Assembly (NCBI GenBank): GCA_014529385.2
Contig: CM043958.1
Location: forward strand, 142,098,734-142,162,733
Origin: Adiantum capillus-veneris
Taxonomy: Eukaryota > Streptophyta > Polypodiopsida > Polypodiales > Pteridaceae
Direction: 5' to 3'
Length of the DNA: 64,000 nucleotides
Made by a program: the position numbers and the translations under genes. The notes under the pieces were generated by a model. The model ran no database searches. It saw only the letters and a list, made by a program, of their open reading frames with translations, and had not been told where the DNA came from. How positions within the stretch are numbered: position 1 is the stretch's first letter; the number at the start of each line of letters is the position of its first letter. Of the stretch, positions 10,515 through 21,834 are shown piece after piece.

Positions 10515-12325
10515 GATCTTAGCAAAGGTATGTCTCCTAGATGTTGGATGATTTGAATCTTGGAAGTGATCTAATTTGTGTCGGCTGTGTAGGGGTTATG
10601 GTCATTGGGTCTAGTATAAACTCAACAACACTACTCGAGAAGGGGAATAGTGTATTCCACACAATAGCGTACTATATGTAGCCTTGTCATAAAGGTTCCT
10701 ATAGGCTACTTGTATAAGGAGCCTATTGGGATAACACTAACTATGTCGTAGGGAGGGTACTCTCCAAATTTGGCTATCTCTCTCATGTACATCCTTTGAT
10801 CCTCATCAACATACAAGGGTCCAATGTCCCCAATAGGTGCAAAGATATAGTCTGTGGGGGTAGCCAAGGGTGTCTATGCAATCCTCATAGAGGGCTAACA
10901 TGATACTCTTTGGCTATCCTCTGTCATGTGTCTATATGACATAGCAAAATGATCAAGAAGGTGATCTAACAATGTCGGGTGTGCTCGGGCTCTAAGCATA
11001 TGGAAACTAGTTGCTGATGGCATGTGGGCTAAAGCTCGATATACATCTGCTGAATGTCTATATGTTTGTATATAGGCAATCCATCTAATTCATCATGAAC
11101 CCACAATATACTATCAAATAACGTCTCACGATCCATGATCATTAAAGGCTATCAATTTCGGTCAAATTTGGCGTCAAGGAGGTATATGCATAAGTGCACT
11201 AGCTAGGGTGTGTAATCTAGCAATAAAAAATTGGCCAAGTACTAATATGGGTTCACACATGTAAAATGCCTCTAAAAAATGTCTTTAGACTCAAGTCGCA
11301 GTCAAATATTAGTCATCGTACCAGATCGGCTCTAATCATGCACAAGCGTGTGATCAATAGCTAAAATCAAGCCAAGTCAAAATCTCACACGTGAATGTGA
11401 TCTAAAGCTCATCAACATGAAAAAAAATCAAAACCTGTGTAAGAATAGAGTCTATGCGTTCGGTCTCGCTCAAGCATGGTCAAATTGGACATAATTTGGC
11501 AAAATCAAACTCTTTGGGTTGGCATATCTAGTCTAAATGTTCTTGAATAAGGTGTGTATATAGTGTGTGATGTATTTGAGAAGCAAGGGGAAGAATTGAG
11601 AAAGAGAAATGCAATTTGTTTCCTTTTTCTCACTTTTTAAGTTTTTTAATAAGAAAAATAAAATAAATGCAAAGAAAAACAAAAAAAATATAAAAATAAA
11701 TTAATAAATTAATAAGACAAAAAACCATAAAGTGAAAATAAAAAAGATAGATGTAAATTTTTTTATTTATTCTATGTTCCATAAATTTTCTTTTAAATTT
11801 TTACATTTATTTTTTTGTAAATTTTTTCCTTTTTGTGATTATATTTGAATTTTCTTTTTTTGGAAATTTTTCTATATTCTTCTTTTTCTTGTTTTCTTAA
11901 ATATGTTTTTGTTTTTATGTGAATTTTTATTTTTTTTGGTTTTCTTGGTGAATTTTTTGTTTCTCTCTATGTTTGTAGATTTTTACTTGATTTTTCTTTT
12001 CTTGGGATTTTTATTTGATATTTTATATATTGTACGACTCTTTTGTTTTTGTTATGTTTCTTTTTTAGAAACAATTTTTTGATTTTTTGGATTTTAATAA
12101 ATAAATAAATTCTAAATGAATTTTCAATCAAATAAAGTTGGAAGGAAATGGAAATCACATGAAAATACAACAAAAATTATATTAAACTTACGGGAAATGA
12201 AATGAGAGTAAATAAAATCAATTAGAATTTTTCAAAAAGTTTCAACATATGTAGTGGCAAGGATGATTGAGGGAGGGGAAATGTGGGCGGGTACGTGCTA
12301 TAAACAAAAAGAGAGAGCGATCCGA

Positions 12326-12328
<3 letters not shown>

Positions 12329-12403
<75 letters not shown>

Positions 12404-12440
12404 CACAATGTCTATGTGTGTGTGTGTGTGTGTGTGTGTG
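12329..12440. repeat. Compound (GA)n-(TG)n microsatellite
   Basis: A (GA)n tract of about 36 units runs 12329-12401, followed after 13 bases by (TG)n at 12415-12440. Apparent ORFs of RERERE or SLSLSL across it are artefacts of the dinucleotide repeat. Confidence 0.95.
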
Positions 12441-13295
12441 AGCACATGTGTAAATGTGTATGTATGTTTGATTCTTTTTTTATTTTCTATTTTTTTAAAA
12501 CTTTGTTTTGTTTTCTTTTTCTTTTTTGCTTTATTGTGATTTTATTTTTATATAATCTTTTGTATTTTGGGGTTTCTTTGGATGATAAAAAACTAAGACA
12601 AAAAAAGCAAAAATCAAGAAAACAACACAAACTAGTAATAAAATCAAAAATCAAAGAGAAAAATAAAAATACAATGCAAAAAACTAGAAAAATTAGCAAC
12701 AAAATTACCAAAAACAAAAAGCAGAAGAGAGGGAATGAGATGGAGATGTTGTGGGGGTAGTTTTTTTGAATTAATGTTTCTCAATAATATGCAAACATGC
12801 ACAAAAGTTTAAAAAAATGCTCGAGACTCCAAAAAATACCCAAAATGGCCAAATCTGAACATTAAACTAGTGAAGATTCACTAGTTTGCAATGCACACTT
12901 TGGATTTATTGTTTACATCAAATTTTCTTTTTAGTTATCTTTTGATACAAAATTTAGCAATTTTGAAAAACTATGCTTAAATTTTGTAAAACATAGCTAG
13001 GAATATATGCAGCTAATTCAACCCAAAATGTAGCAGTTAGCATTGCAAGCACACGTTTCAATCACTCATTCAAAATGCCAATAAAATTGAATGGTTTTGG
13101 ACCTTTTTATTGCTTTTTACTCAAATTTGAGCAAAAGCTTATTCTAATCAAAGGTCAAATTAAAAACAATTGCACATCATAAAACCCATTATCAAATTAG
13201 CCTTTCAATCATTCCATTTTTCACATCAATTCACATATACAAATCAATTTTCAAGTGTGTAAACATGCACATTAAGCACAATCTCTTGACAAGCT

Positions 13296-13323
13296 TACAC
13301 ACACACACACACACACACACACA
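13296..13323. repeat. (CA)n microsatellite
   Basis: About 14 uninterrupted AC units. Confidence 0.9.
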
Positions 13324-13490
13324 ATTTAGACGACATTTTGCCACAATTTGAATACTTAAAACCATAATCCACAAGCAATTTAGCAACCAATGAATAAACA
13401 AAATTATCAATGCGAAGATGGTAGGAACCCGGCTAGGGCATGGAAGCATCACACATGTGTGAGTGTGTGAGAGTAATGAGTTGGGAAGGA

Positions 13491-13600
13491 GGTGCTTGAG
13501 GTGGGAACCTAGCCCAAGCTTAAGCTTCTTGAGGTGCTTGATGATTAAGGTGCTTGACGATTGAGATGCTTGAGGTTCTTGACATGCTTGAGATGCTAGG
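13491..13600 (+). repeat. Minisatellite inside RE-B LTR
   Basis: Imperfect repeats of gcttgaggt / gcttgatgatt in tandem; the equivalent array in the 3' LTR lies at about 18755-18845 with a different number and order of units. This is a hypervariable part of the LTR. Confidence 0.65.
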
Positions 13601-14769
13601 GTTGTACTTGAGGTGAGAACCCAACCCAAGCTTACAGTGCTTAAGGGACAAGCTTGTGGTGGGAACTGGGCCTAAGCTTCAGGGGCTTGAGGTGGCAAAA
13701 GTCAATGATCCAATCCCTACAAGAAGGGGGTGAGCCCTACATGAGGGGGGATGAGAGATAACACACACACACTCACACAAGGCATGCCTAGTACAAAGAA
13801 AGCAAAGGGGACACTTGTTAAGTTCCTCCTCGTGTTGCCCTCATGGTGTGCCTAAAGCCTATTGGTTGGCCACCCAAGGGGTCCAATGATAATTTAGGAG
13901 ATTTAATTAATTATCTTTGCATTTATCAAGTCCTCTCTCTCAAAGGGGAAAGGGGGATACTTGTCCCAAGGCTACCCTTGTTGCTTGTAATGTCTCCTGC
14001 TTGTGATTGGCTGGGCCTAGAGGGGTCCAATGAGCTTCAAGCATGAGCTACAAGGGGGGGTCGACCAAAGCAAGCTAGGGGGTTGATTAGGGGGTATACT
14101 CCCCCACACACACTCTCATTGTGCATTGTGCAAAGTGCAAGAGCTCCCTCTCCTTCTCTAAGCAAGTAGAGGTTGAGAGCCTACACCAACACTCTTGGCT
14201 ATGGAGTGCAAATCCAACCAAGAGCCATGCTTCAATGCTTAAGCTTGCCATATTCTCCATCTTCATTACTATGCTATTATGTATGCTAGCAAGAAGAGTG
14301 ATGATAAGTGAGGAACTAGTTATTTCTCCTATGAAATGTTTCTTCTTCCTCTTCCCTACCCTCATATCGTGCTAGCTCTCTCCACCTTGAAAGGTGATTG
14401 AGGTCGTGGGACTGAGCCTTGGGATAGTTAAAGCTTTCTTCAAATTTTATGTTATGCTTGTGATGCGTGAAGCTTTCCATCTTCATTGCATCACCTAGGT
14501 GACAAGGAACACAAAGATTGTATTGTAACAAGTCTCTCTTAATGGGAGAAATCATAATACAAATGCCTATTGGAGGGGGACCGGATCCACATAAATTCTT
14601 TCCTCAAATGTTGTCATGTTCTTTAAATTCTCTCTCTTGCAAAAGTATTGTTCATGCCAAGTTAACTAATTGATATGTTTATGATCACCCGCTATGCTCA
14701 CAAAGTAATTTCTCAAAAATACTTTCATTAATTTTGCTACTCTCAAGTTAATAGGCCAATTCCATTCCA
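13491..14769 (+). repeat. RE-B 5' LTR, left end truncated
   Basis: Collinear with 18755-20018 of the 3' LTR (shared acttgaggtgagaacccaac, cctattggttggccaccc, ataggccaattccatt). It ends ccattcca before the PBS. The first part of the LTR (tgtcataaaatc and onward) is missing; unrelated AT-rich DNA replaces it. Confidence 0.8.
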
Positions 14770-14770
14770 T

Positions 14771-14782
14771 TGGTATCAGAGC
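14771..14782 (+). other. RE-B primer-binding site (tRNA-iMet)
   Basis: tggtatcagagc, one base after the LTR end, is the standard complement of the plant initiator-tRNA 3' end. Confidence 0.9.
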
Positions 14783-15183
14783 ATTTGGTTCCTCTTTTCT
14801 TGCTTAAGAAGAGATGTCCTTAAGTAGCCTATAAATGGTTGATTTTTTTAAATATATTAGGGTAAGTGAAACTGGGATCTATTATCGGTTTTGTTGAGCC
14901 CACTATGTGGGATATGGTGCACACCTTGGGAGCTTTGGACTTAATAATTGAGTCTTTTTAGACTTTCCTACGGCTTTACCATTATTGAGCCATAAGAAGT
15001 CCGAAAGGAGCTAGCCCTCGGACACTCTTGTGTGTTAGACCTACTCCACTACTTTCTATAATTAACCACTTTGAGCCGTGGGTGTAGATACTTAAGAGCC
15101 AATTTTCAAAGGCTAAGAGGAGTGGCAACTAAGTTTTTGAATTGCCAAAGCATACACTAAGTACATACATAAATTTTGTTAAC

Positions 15184-16629
15184 ATGGCTGACAATAATCA
15201 AGAGAGTAGAATGAACATTGATAGCTTTGATTTTTCACATGAAGGTGCTAATGATGATGCCGCCATGTTCGTGAATTATCTTGTTACTAGGTTGAAACAA
15301 GCTATGGGCAACCCTGCTTTGCAAGCCGAAGTTACTCAACAACTTCGCGCTTATGGAATTTCCCTTCCTCTCCAAGAGGAGAGAGAGCTTAGGAGGCTTC
15401 TTGATGAGACCCCCAAAAGAAGACTCTCTCCCATTTGAGAGGAGGAATCCAAAGAGCAAAAAAGCAATTGAACTTTAAGTTCCTCTGAAGATGTGGCTCC
15501 ATGAAGACGGTGGTTTAGATGATTTTCCACTCCTCCCAAGAGGAAAAGATTAACACGCAGTCCTTCTCCTCATCATTCCGAAAGAGGAAGGAAACAAAGG
15601 AAGAAAAGGACTAGGAAGAGGTCACCCTCTTCTCCTTATTCTTCACCTTCCTCCTCTTTCGATGAAAGCTATGGCTATTCTCCTAGAGAATATAGGGGGG
15701 GAGGACATCGCAATTCATACCTTGCATGGTGCAGGTCACAAAAGCTAAAGAAGTTCAAGGAGGGAGGAAAGAGTATCTCTTTTCTCACCTATGATGGCAC
15801 CTTTGGTGCTACCAACAAAGTGTTGGCCTTCATCCAACAACTTGATGTGGCCTTTGGAGATGAGGGCTTCACAGAGTCCTCCAAGCTATGCCATGTAGCT
15901 ATGCACTTCCAAAAATCATCTCATCAATGGTGGGCTAGCCTTCGTGGCAATGATGAAGTCCCAAAGACATAGAAAACTCTACGAGTTTCCATCATGAAGA
16001 AATTCCTTGCAAGCGATGCAAAGGACAAAGTGCTTACCGAATGGTGCAGCTTGAAGCTTCTCTCTCACGAGTCTATCCACAAGTATGTAGACAAGTTTTG
16101 GGATTTACATCTCAAGGCTACTGTCTTTCAAAAGATAGACTTTGCCGAGCAAAGGCAACAATTCTGTGCGGGATTACGTGAAGAGATGGCCGAATATATC
16201 AACTCTCAATGGGCTGGTTCTATCAGCAAAGTAATCCATCACACCATGGTTGCTTCACGTATCAATTTTCATCAAGGGGCTAGACGGAATGTCAAGCCCA
16301 TGGAAAACAAAGATAAAAATGATGCAAAGGGAAAAACCAATGCTCAAAATTCTTCCCAAGGCACTTCCAACAATAACAACAACAACAATCGGTCCAAGGA
16401 GAAGGGATTTTACAAAGGCAAAAACAAACTCTCTCCTGAAGAGCTTGAAGCTTTTTGCAAGGACCAGAAGTGTTTCAAATGTGGGGAACAAGGACATGGC
16501 TATCGTTCTTGCCCCAAAAAGAATGCTTGCAATGAGACTCCTAGGGCTTCCACCATCGAAGCTCCAAAGAGGATGTTTATTGCAAAGGATCATCACTTTC
16601 CTATGCTGGGGAAAGGTAAGAGAGCATGA
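15184..16629 (+). pseudogene. RE-B gag (capsid-nucleocapsid) remnant
   Basis: The ATG at 15184 gives MADNNQESRMNIDSFDFSHE, matching the gag start of RE-G. In-frame stops break the Ser/Arg-rich middle (TGA at about 15436 and after) and the capsid region (TAG near 15969). From 15994 the frame is open and encodes the rest of the retrotransposon gag domain (VDKFWDLHLKATVF, AGLREEMAEYINSQ) and an intact CCHC zinc knuckle CFKCGEQGHGYRSC (about 16471-16512). Several stops correspond to C-to-T changes when compared with RE-G (CGA or CGG to TGA). Confidence 0.8.
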
Positions 16630-18046
16630 TGCCTTCATCTTGTTTGACCCTGGCTCTACTCACAAATTCATATCAGCGGAGTTGGCCACCAAGTTGGGCA
16701 TTCAAGCTTTTGAGATGGGAGATATGGTAATGGATGACACAGATTTCAAGGGATAGCAAGCCTCCGTTACTCCCTTGATTTGGAAGTTGAGGCTTCATGC
16801 CCAAAGCTATGTCAACAAAGAATACTTTTTCATCTCTCCTCTCCAGCATGAGGATGCTATCCTAGGGGCACCATGGTTTGATCGCATGGCTGCCAATATG
16901 AAGTTCCTTGAAAGGAGAATCTACTTCACCTACAGGGGAAAGAACATGTATATAGATGCTAGTGAGCGTGGTTGCAACATTCCACTTGTAAATTCTCCTA
17001 CTTTTGATAAATCAATGAAGAGCTCAGTTTCTGCGTACATGATTTTTGTCAAATAATCTCTAAAAGATCCTAATGTTTCATCAAATGTAAATGGTAGGAA
17101 TCAAGAAGAGTTAAACGTGTCTAATTTTCTAAAAGGATTCCTAGATGTGTTCATCGATGATATCCCTATGGACTTACCTCCAAATCGAGGGGATGATGAC
17201 CATCGCATTGAGCTCCTTCCAGGAATCTCAGAGCCTAACAAGCCTCCTTATCGAGTCTCACAAGCTCAACAAGACGATATCATGAGGCAAGTACAAAAAT
17301 TTGTAGACAAAGGGATGGTGAGGCCTAGTTCCTCTCCCTTTTGTTCTCCAATCTTTTTAGTGCAAAAGAAAGATGGTACATATCGTATGTGTGTGGACTA
17401 TCAAGCACTAAACCATATCACTATCAAAAACATATTTCCCATGCCTCGGGTAGAAGATCTATTTGATAAGCTACAAGGCTCTACCTACTTCAGGAGGATT
17501 GACCTTAAAAGTGGCTATCATCAAATAAGTATAGTGGATGAAGATATCCTAAAGACCGCGTTTCGCACAACGTTTGGTCTTTATGAATATCTAGTCATGC
17601 CTTTTGGCTAGACTAATGCAACAGCTACTTTCAATCGTCTAATGGAGAAATTTTTTAGACCTTATCGCAAATTCACTGGAGTGTTCTTTGACGATATCAT
17701 CATCTACTCCAAGTCTTTGGAGGAACATAAGCAACACCTCCAAGTGATTTTTCAAGCATTGAGGTAGAATAAGCTTTTCCTCAACCAAAAGAAAAGCGAA
17801 TTTTTCCTTCAAGAGATTCAATACCTAGGTCATATTATCTCTCAGATACACAATGCTTTTCATGTGAGCCTACTTAAGCCCGAAGTTGAAGAGCAAGAAG
17901 AGGTGCTACAACCCAAAGCTATGCTTCGGCATGAAGACAAGGTACTACAACATGGTGAGATTATCCGATGGTATCTTATTAAGTTCAAAATTATCCTTTT
18001 GAAGATGTTAGATGGATGCAAGGCATATAGCTTAAGGATAGTATGA
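16610..18046 (+). pseudogene. RE-B pol remnant: protease, RT, then integrase C-terminus and chromodomain
   Basis: All segments lie in one frame with stops at 16754, 17054, 17609 and 17766. The protease motif reads FDPGSTHKFIS (Asp codon 16646); the usual Ser/Thr after Asp is Pro, which should impair catalysis. The RT has [31 protein letters not shown] and the catalytic FFDD at 17684-17695. After QYLGHIIS (about 17818-17843) the sequence jumps in frame to NAFHVSLLKP and a chromodomain-like segment (MLRHEDKVL...RWYLIKFK). Relative to RE-G about 1.8 kb coding RNase H and the integrase zinc and DDE domains is gone. It is slightly frameshifted from gag near 16600. Confidence 0.85.
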
Positions 18047-18400
18047 ACCTTGTCAATGCTTGCAATGCTACATTAGAGTAACCAAATGTACAAATTTCTT
18101 TTAAATGACCCATGTTTTTGTCTTATAAGACTAGTTGCTTTTTTAATTTTTCCAAATTTAAATAGTATGCATGCTTAGAATCATGTTTGTGATGACGACG
18201 TCTCTCAAACACCAAGTAGAACTTGTCACTCTACTTTGGGAGAATGAAATGGACTTAAGAGAAGACATGCTTGTGGCAGCTATGTCTCCCAAGCACCAAA
18301 TGGATTAGTCATCCATCTTGGAAAGATGTTATAGGGTAAAAAGGGACCCTCTACCCGCTAAGAAAGATTGACTAATGACTAAGGATTTATCTCTTCTGCC

Positions 18401-18422
18401 TCATAGTCGAGGACGACTATGA
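18401..18422 (+). other. Hairpin adjacent to RE-B PPT
   Basis: tcatagtcg-agga-cgactatga: a 9-bp perfect stem with a 4-base loop, directly upstream of the PPT. RE-G carries the same hairpin at 50076-50095. Confidence 0.75.
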
Positions 18423-18424
18423 TT

Positions 18425-18439
18425 TCAAGAGAGGGGTAA
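18425..18439 (+). other. RE-B polypurine tract
   Basis: tcaagagaggggtaa directly precedes the tgtcata start of the 3' LTR. Confidence 0.65.
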
Positions 18440-20018
18440 TGTCATAAAATCTAATATCTAACTATCCCAAATTATTTTCTTATATTAAACTGATCATTTA
18501 ATGTAGGGGAATAAACGCGAACAAGGGTTAAGATATAGAAATGTGCTTATAGATCTATCTCAACACGGGGCCAATGGTAAAGGGGCCCAAATGAGCGATG
18601 GTCTATCAAATAGCAAGGCTAACCAATGGATCATAAGACCTTAGGGTTAGCTTCATTGAAGACCTCCAATAGTTAGTGTAAAAGTCCTTTGACCTTAGGT
18701 AAGCTAGGGCTGAGCTTGAGGTGGAAACCGGACCCAAGCTTGAGGTGGGAACCCGGCCCAAGCTTAAGCTGCTTGAGGTGCTTGATGATTGAGGTGCTTG
18801 AGATGCTTGAGGTGCTTGATGATTGAGATGCTTGAGGTGCTAGGGCTGTACTTGAGGTGAGAACCCAACCGAAGCTTACAGTGCTTAAGGGACAAGCTTG
18901 TGGTGGGAACTGGGCCTAAGCTTCAGGGGCTTGAGGTGTCAAAAGTCAATGATCCAATCCCTACAAGGAGGGGGTGATTCCTACATGAGGGGGGATGAGA
19001 GATAACACACACACACTCACACAAGGCATGCCTAGTACAAAGACAGCAAAGGGGACACTTGTCAAGTTCCTCCTCATGTTGCCCTCATGGTGTGCATGAA
19101 GCCTATTGGTTGGCCACCCAAGGGGTCCAATGATAATTTAGGAGATTTAATTAATTGTCTTTGCATTTATCAACTCCTCTCTCTCAAAGGGAAAAGGGGG
19201 ATACTTGTCCCAAGGCTACCCTTGTTGCTTGCAATGTCTCCTGCTTGTGGTTGGCTAGGCTTGGAGGGGTCCAATGATCTTCAAGCATGAGCTACAAGGG
19301 GGGGTCAACCAAAGCAAGCTAGGGGGTTGCTTAGGGGCTATACTCTCCCACACACACTCTCATTGTGCATTGTGCAAACTGCAAGAGCTCCCTCTCCTTA
19401 TCCAAGTAAGTAGAGGTTGAGAGCGTAGCTACACCAACACTCTTGGCTATGGAGTGCAAATCCAACAAAGAGCCATGCTTCAATGCTTAAGCTTGCCATA
19501 TTCTCCATCTTCATTACTATGCTATTATGTATGCTAGTAAGAAGAGTGATGATAAGTGAGGAACTAATTCTTTCTCCTATGAAATGTTTCTTCTTCCTCT
19601 TCCCTGTCCTCATTCCCTGCTAGGTCTCTCCACCTTCAAAGGTGTTTGAGGTCCTGGGACTGAGCCTTGGGATAGTTAAAGCTTTCTTCAAAGTTTATGT
19701 TATGCTTGTGATGCGTGAAGCTTTCCATCTTCATTGCATCACCTAATTCACAAGGAACACAAAGATTGTATTGTAACAAGTCTCTCTTAATAGGAGAAAT
19801 CATAATACAAATGCCTATTGAAGGGGGGACTGGCTTCACATAAATCCGGTCCTCAAATGTTGTCATGTTCTCTGAATTCTCTCTCTTGATAAAGTATTGT
19901 TCATGCCAAGTTAACTAATTGCTATGTTTATGATCACCCGCTATGCTCACAAAGAATTTCTCAAAAGTTGTTTCATTAATTTCCGCTCCTCTCAAGTTAA
20001 TAGGCCAATTCCATTACA
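18440..20018 (+). repeat. RE-B 3' LTR (1579 bp)
   Basis: Starts tgtcataaaatc and ends ccattaca. Its start aligns with the RE-G LTR start (tgtcata, then ttaaactgatcatttaatgt). It contains the minisatellite, a short (AC)n tract, and a 3' half collinear with 13491-14769. Confidence 0.85.
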
Positions 20019-20344
20019 CACACACATCAAGACACTAATATACAAGTTTAATGAAAAGCAAGAGAGAATCAAGAGGATTCAACTTCAATGCATGCATTAA
20101 TGAATTCATGAAGAGATTACATGTTGCTCCAAGCTTCCACCTCCATAGCCTCCTTCTTCTCCTTCTCTATAGGTTTTCTCACAAAATGATCTCTCCGTTT
20201 TCACATGACCTACAATTCACTTATATGCCTAGGGTTTCAAAAATAAATGACCGACTACCGAAGGCACATAAAGTCAATAATAGATACAAATTGGAACTCG
20301 GAGACCATCAATCTATACATATAGTAAATGGAAAAATGTGTGCA

Positions 20345-20660
20345 TGGAAAAAATAAAAATGGTTGTTGGTGTTGGATGCTTCTAACATTGGGAAATTTAT
20401 GACACTGAAAGATATCTTAGAGACTTTCTTATTTATTGTTACCTCCAAAGATGGGGTTTCATGCATGATATCTCTTGAAGCAAGTGGCCATCCATCAATC
20501 ACCTCTGCAGATTCTAGAGTCAATTTTTTCACAAGTACGAATCCTTGTTGATTAGAAAATCATTCATCAATGAAACAAGTGGTGGTGCCACTATCCAATA
20601 TAGCTTTCACCTCCACTTGCTCTTTTATTACAGAAATCCTTATGAGTATGGTCAAATTGG
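20345..20660 (-). pseudogene. RE-C retropepsin fragment
   Basis: Minus-strand translation reads VKAILDSGTTTCFIDE (Asp-Ser-Gly codons 20595 to 20587), one stop, then LVKKLTLESAEVIDGWPLASR and a following beta-rich segment. DSGTT with a hydrophobic lead-in and a downstream D-G loop is typical of Ty3/gypsy aspartic proteases. The terminal G-x-P-W motif is not seen. Confidence 0.6.
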
Positions 20661-20822
20661 ATGTTGCATCAATAGGTAGGAAGAGACCTTGCCGAGTCTT
20701 AGTTTGCACATGGTCCAACATAGTCTCTAAGGTTGGATGTCTATGTTTCTTGAACTTGATGGAGTTGTAATGCTCTGTATCTTGGATTTTTGTTTGCTTG
20801 GTTTTGGAAACTCTTGTCCTAT

Positions 20823-21115
20823 CTACTTCCCCAAAGTTGCTAGAAATTTGCTTATAAAGGCCTCAAAATCATAGAATAGATGAGATTTCCTTTCAAGTAG
20901 AGGTGAAAATCAAGAGACGGACATACCTGAGAGAAGATTGCTGATGAAAACAACTTGAGAAGCACCATTAGGATAGTGCTTAGTCTTCATGTGTATAAAC
21001 TACTTCACTTGTTGGAGGAAGCCTTAAACTTTGATCTCTCCCCATCAAACTTTTCAAGTAGGTTTCCCTTGGCCTCCTTTATATTTTTAAGTAGATTGGA
21101 TGTAGGCATGGTTTG
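20823..21115 (-). pseudogene. RE-C gag fragment
   Basis: Minus-strand reading, with frame changes, gives LLEKFDGERSKFKG, HYPNGASQVVFI, LLSGMSVSWFSPLLE and FEAFISKFLATLGE. This is the order of motifs in Ty3/gypsy retrotransposon gag domains (substrate-binding-like start, W-F-x-P-L-L-E, F-x-A-F). It is interrupted by stops and lacks the later capsid part and the zinc knuckle. Confidence 0.55.
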
Positions 21116-21160
21116 AAAGTGGCCATGGTTAGCATCACATAGCTCTTGGATATGGGGTTG

Positions 21161-21174
21161 AAGCTCTTGCACCA
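21161..21174 (-). other. RE-C degenerate primer-binding site
   Basis: Minus-strand tggtgcaagagctt differs from the tRNA-iMet PBS tggtatcagagctt by three adjacent bases and sits between the LTR-like segment and gag. Confidence 0.4.
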
Positions 21175-21175
21175 A

Positions 21176-21651
21176 CTATTTTAATTACAAAACTCAATAC
21201 TTGATTACAAGACTTGGATTACAAGTCTGGAGTACAAGGAAAAACTATATTACAAGAACATGGCTAGATAACAAGACAAGAACTAGAAGAGGACTTACAT
21301 CATAGGGGCCTCACAACTGGTGTTGGTAAGATTGAGGGGCTTGTAGCCCAAGACCTCTATTTATACTAGTGTTTAGGGAGGTTAAGAGGGACACATATCA
21401 ACACAAGAGTGTGCCACAAGGCATGACATGCATGTCCAAAATAGGTGCACATGCATGGTGACATGTGGCATGACACATGGATGTTGACATAAGTGATGAC
21501 ATAAATGATGATGCAAACATTCCTCTAGAACCTTCTAGTACAAGGAGAGTACAAGATTCTAGAATTTTTTAAGATCTTTCTTCTAGAACCTTCCAAACTT
21601 TTCTGGGAGCTTTTATCTATGATAAATCCTTTCCATAAGACTTGTTACAAC
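21176..21651 (-). repeat. RE-C LTR-like segment
   Basis: On the minus strand a TATA box (tataaatagag, 21365 to 21355) is followed by about 180 bp leading to a PBS-like sequence. The upstream limit is set at a tgtaacaag run near 21651 following a purine-rich stretch. No partner LTR was found, so ends are tentative. Confidence 0.4.
21355..21365 (-). promoter_or_regulatory. TATA box of RE-C LTR
   Basis: tataaatagag on the minus strand, a canonical plant core promoter motif. Confidence 0.5.
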
Positions 21652-21834
21652 ATCTCCTTGCACATAACTAGGACCATTGAGAGAAGGAAGAGTAAGCCTC
21701 TCATCCATATTGAAGAGTTTCACTAGTATCAATAGCCTCATGGAGGAAATCCAAAGGTATCTATACTGCTCAACTATTAGCACACAATCCCTTCATATGC
21801 TCATTCTCTACATCCAACATGTCTACATGCGCTT

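Larger units (their letters stand above)
10046..13490. other. Spacer between RE-A and RE-B, no recognised gene
   Basis: The left half (10050-11600) is moderately AT-rich. The right half (11600-13250) is very AT-rich with long T and A runs. It contains microsatellites, listed separately, and one minus-strand ORF of 124 codons. I see no LTR pair, transposase motif or RNA gene here. Confidence 0.6.
13491..20018 (+). mobile_element. RE-B: chromovirus (Ty3/gypsy) deletion derivative
   Basis: It has a 5' LTR lacking about 300 bp at its left end, a tRNA-iMet PBS, gag, protease, reverse transcriptase, an integrase C-terminus with chromodomain, a PPT and a complete 3' LTR. The LTRs, PBS region, PPT hairpin and proteins resemble RE-G at the sequence level, so the two are subfamilies of one chromovirus family. 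RNase H and most of integrase are absent because of a clean in-frame deletion. The left end is truncated, so no target duplication can be read. Confidence 0.85.
20019..21651 (-). mobile_element. RE-C: decayed Ty3/gypsy remnant on the minus strand
   Basis: Reading on the minus strand: LTR-like sequence with TATA box, a degenerate PBS, a gag fragment and a retropepsin fragment, after which the element is cut off by the RE-B 3' LTR. No RT or integrase remains. The LTR boundaries are approximate because no second LTR is visible. Confidence 0.55.

Noticed and set aside
12254-12760. ORFs of RERERER and SLSLSL across dinucleotide repeats (also at 25.4-25.9 kb and 36.2-36.4 kb)
   Set aside because: They are open only because (GA)n, (CT)n and (CA)n lack stop codons; flanking sequence has no coding character.
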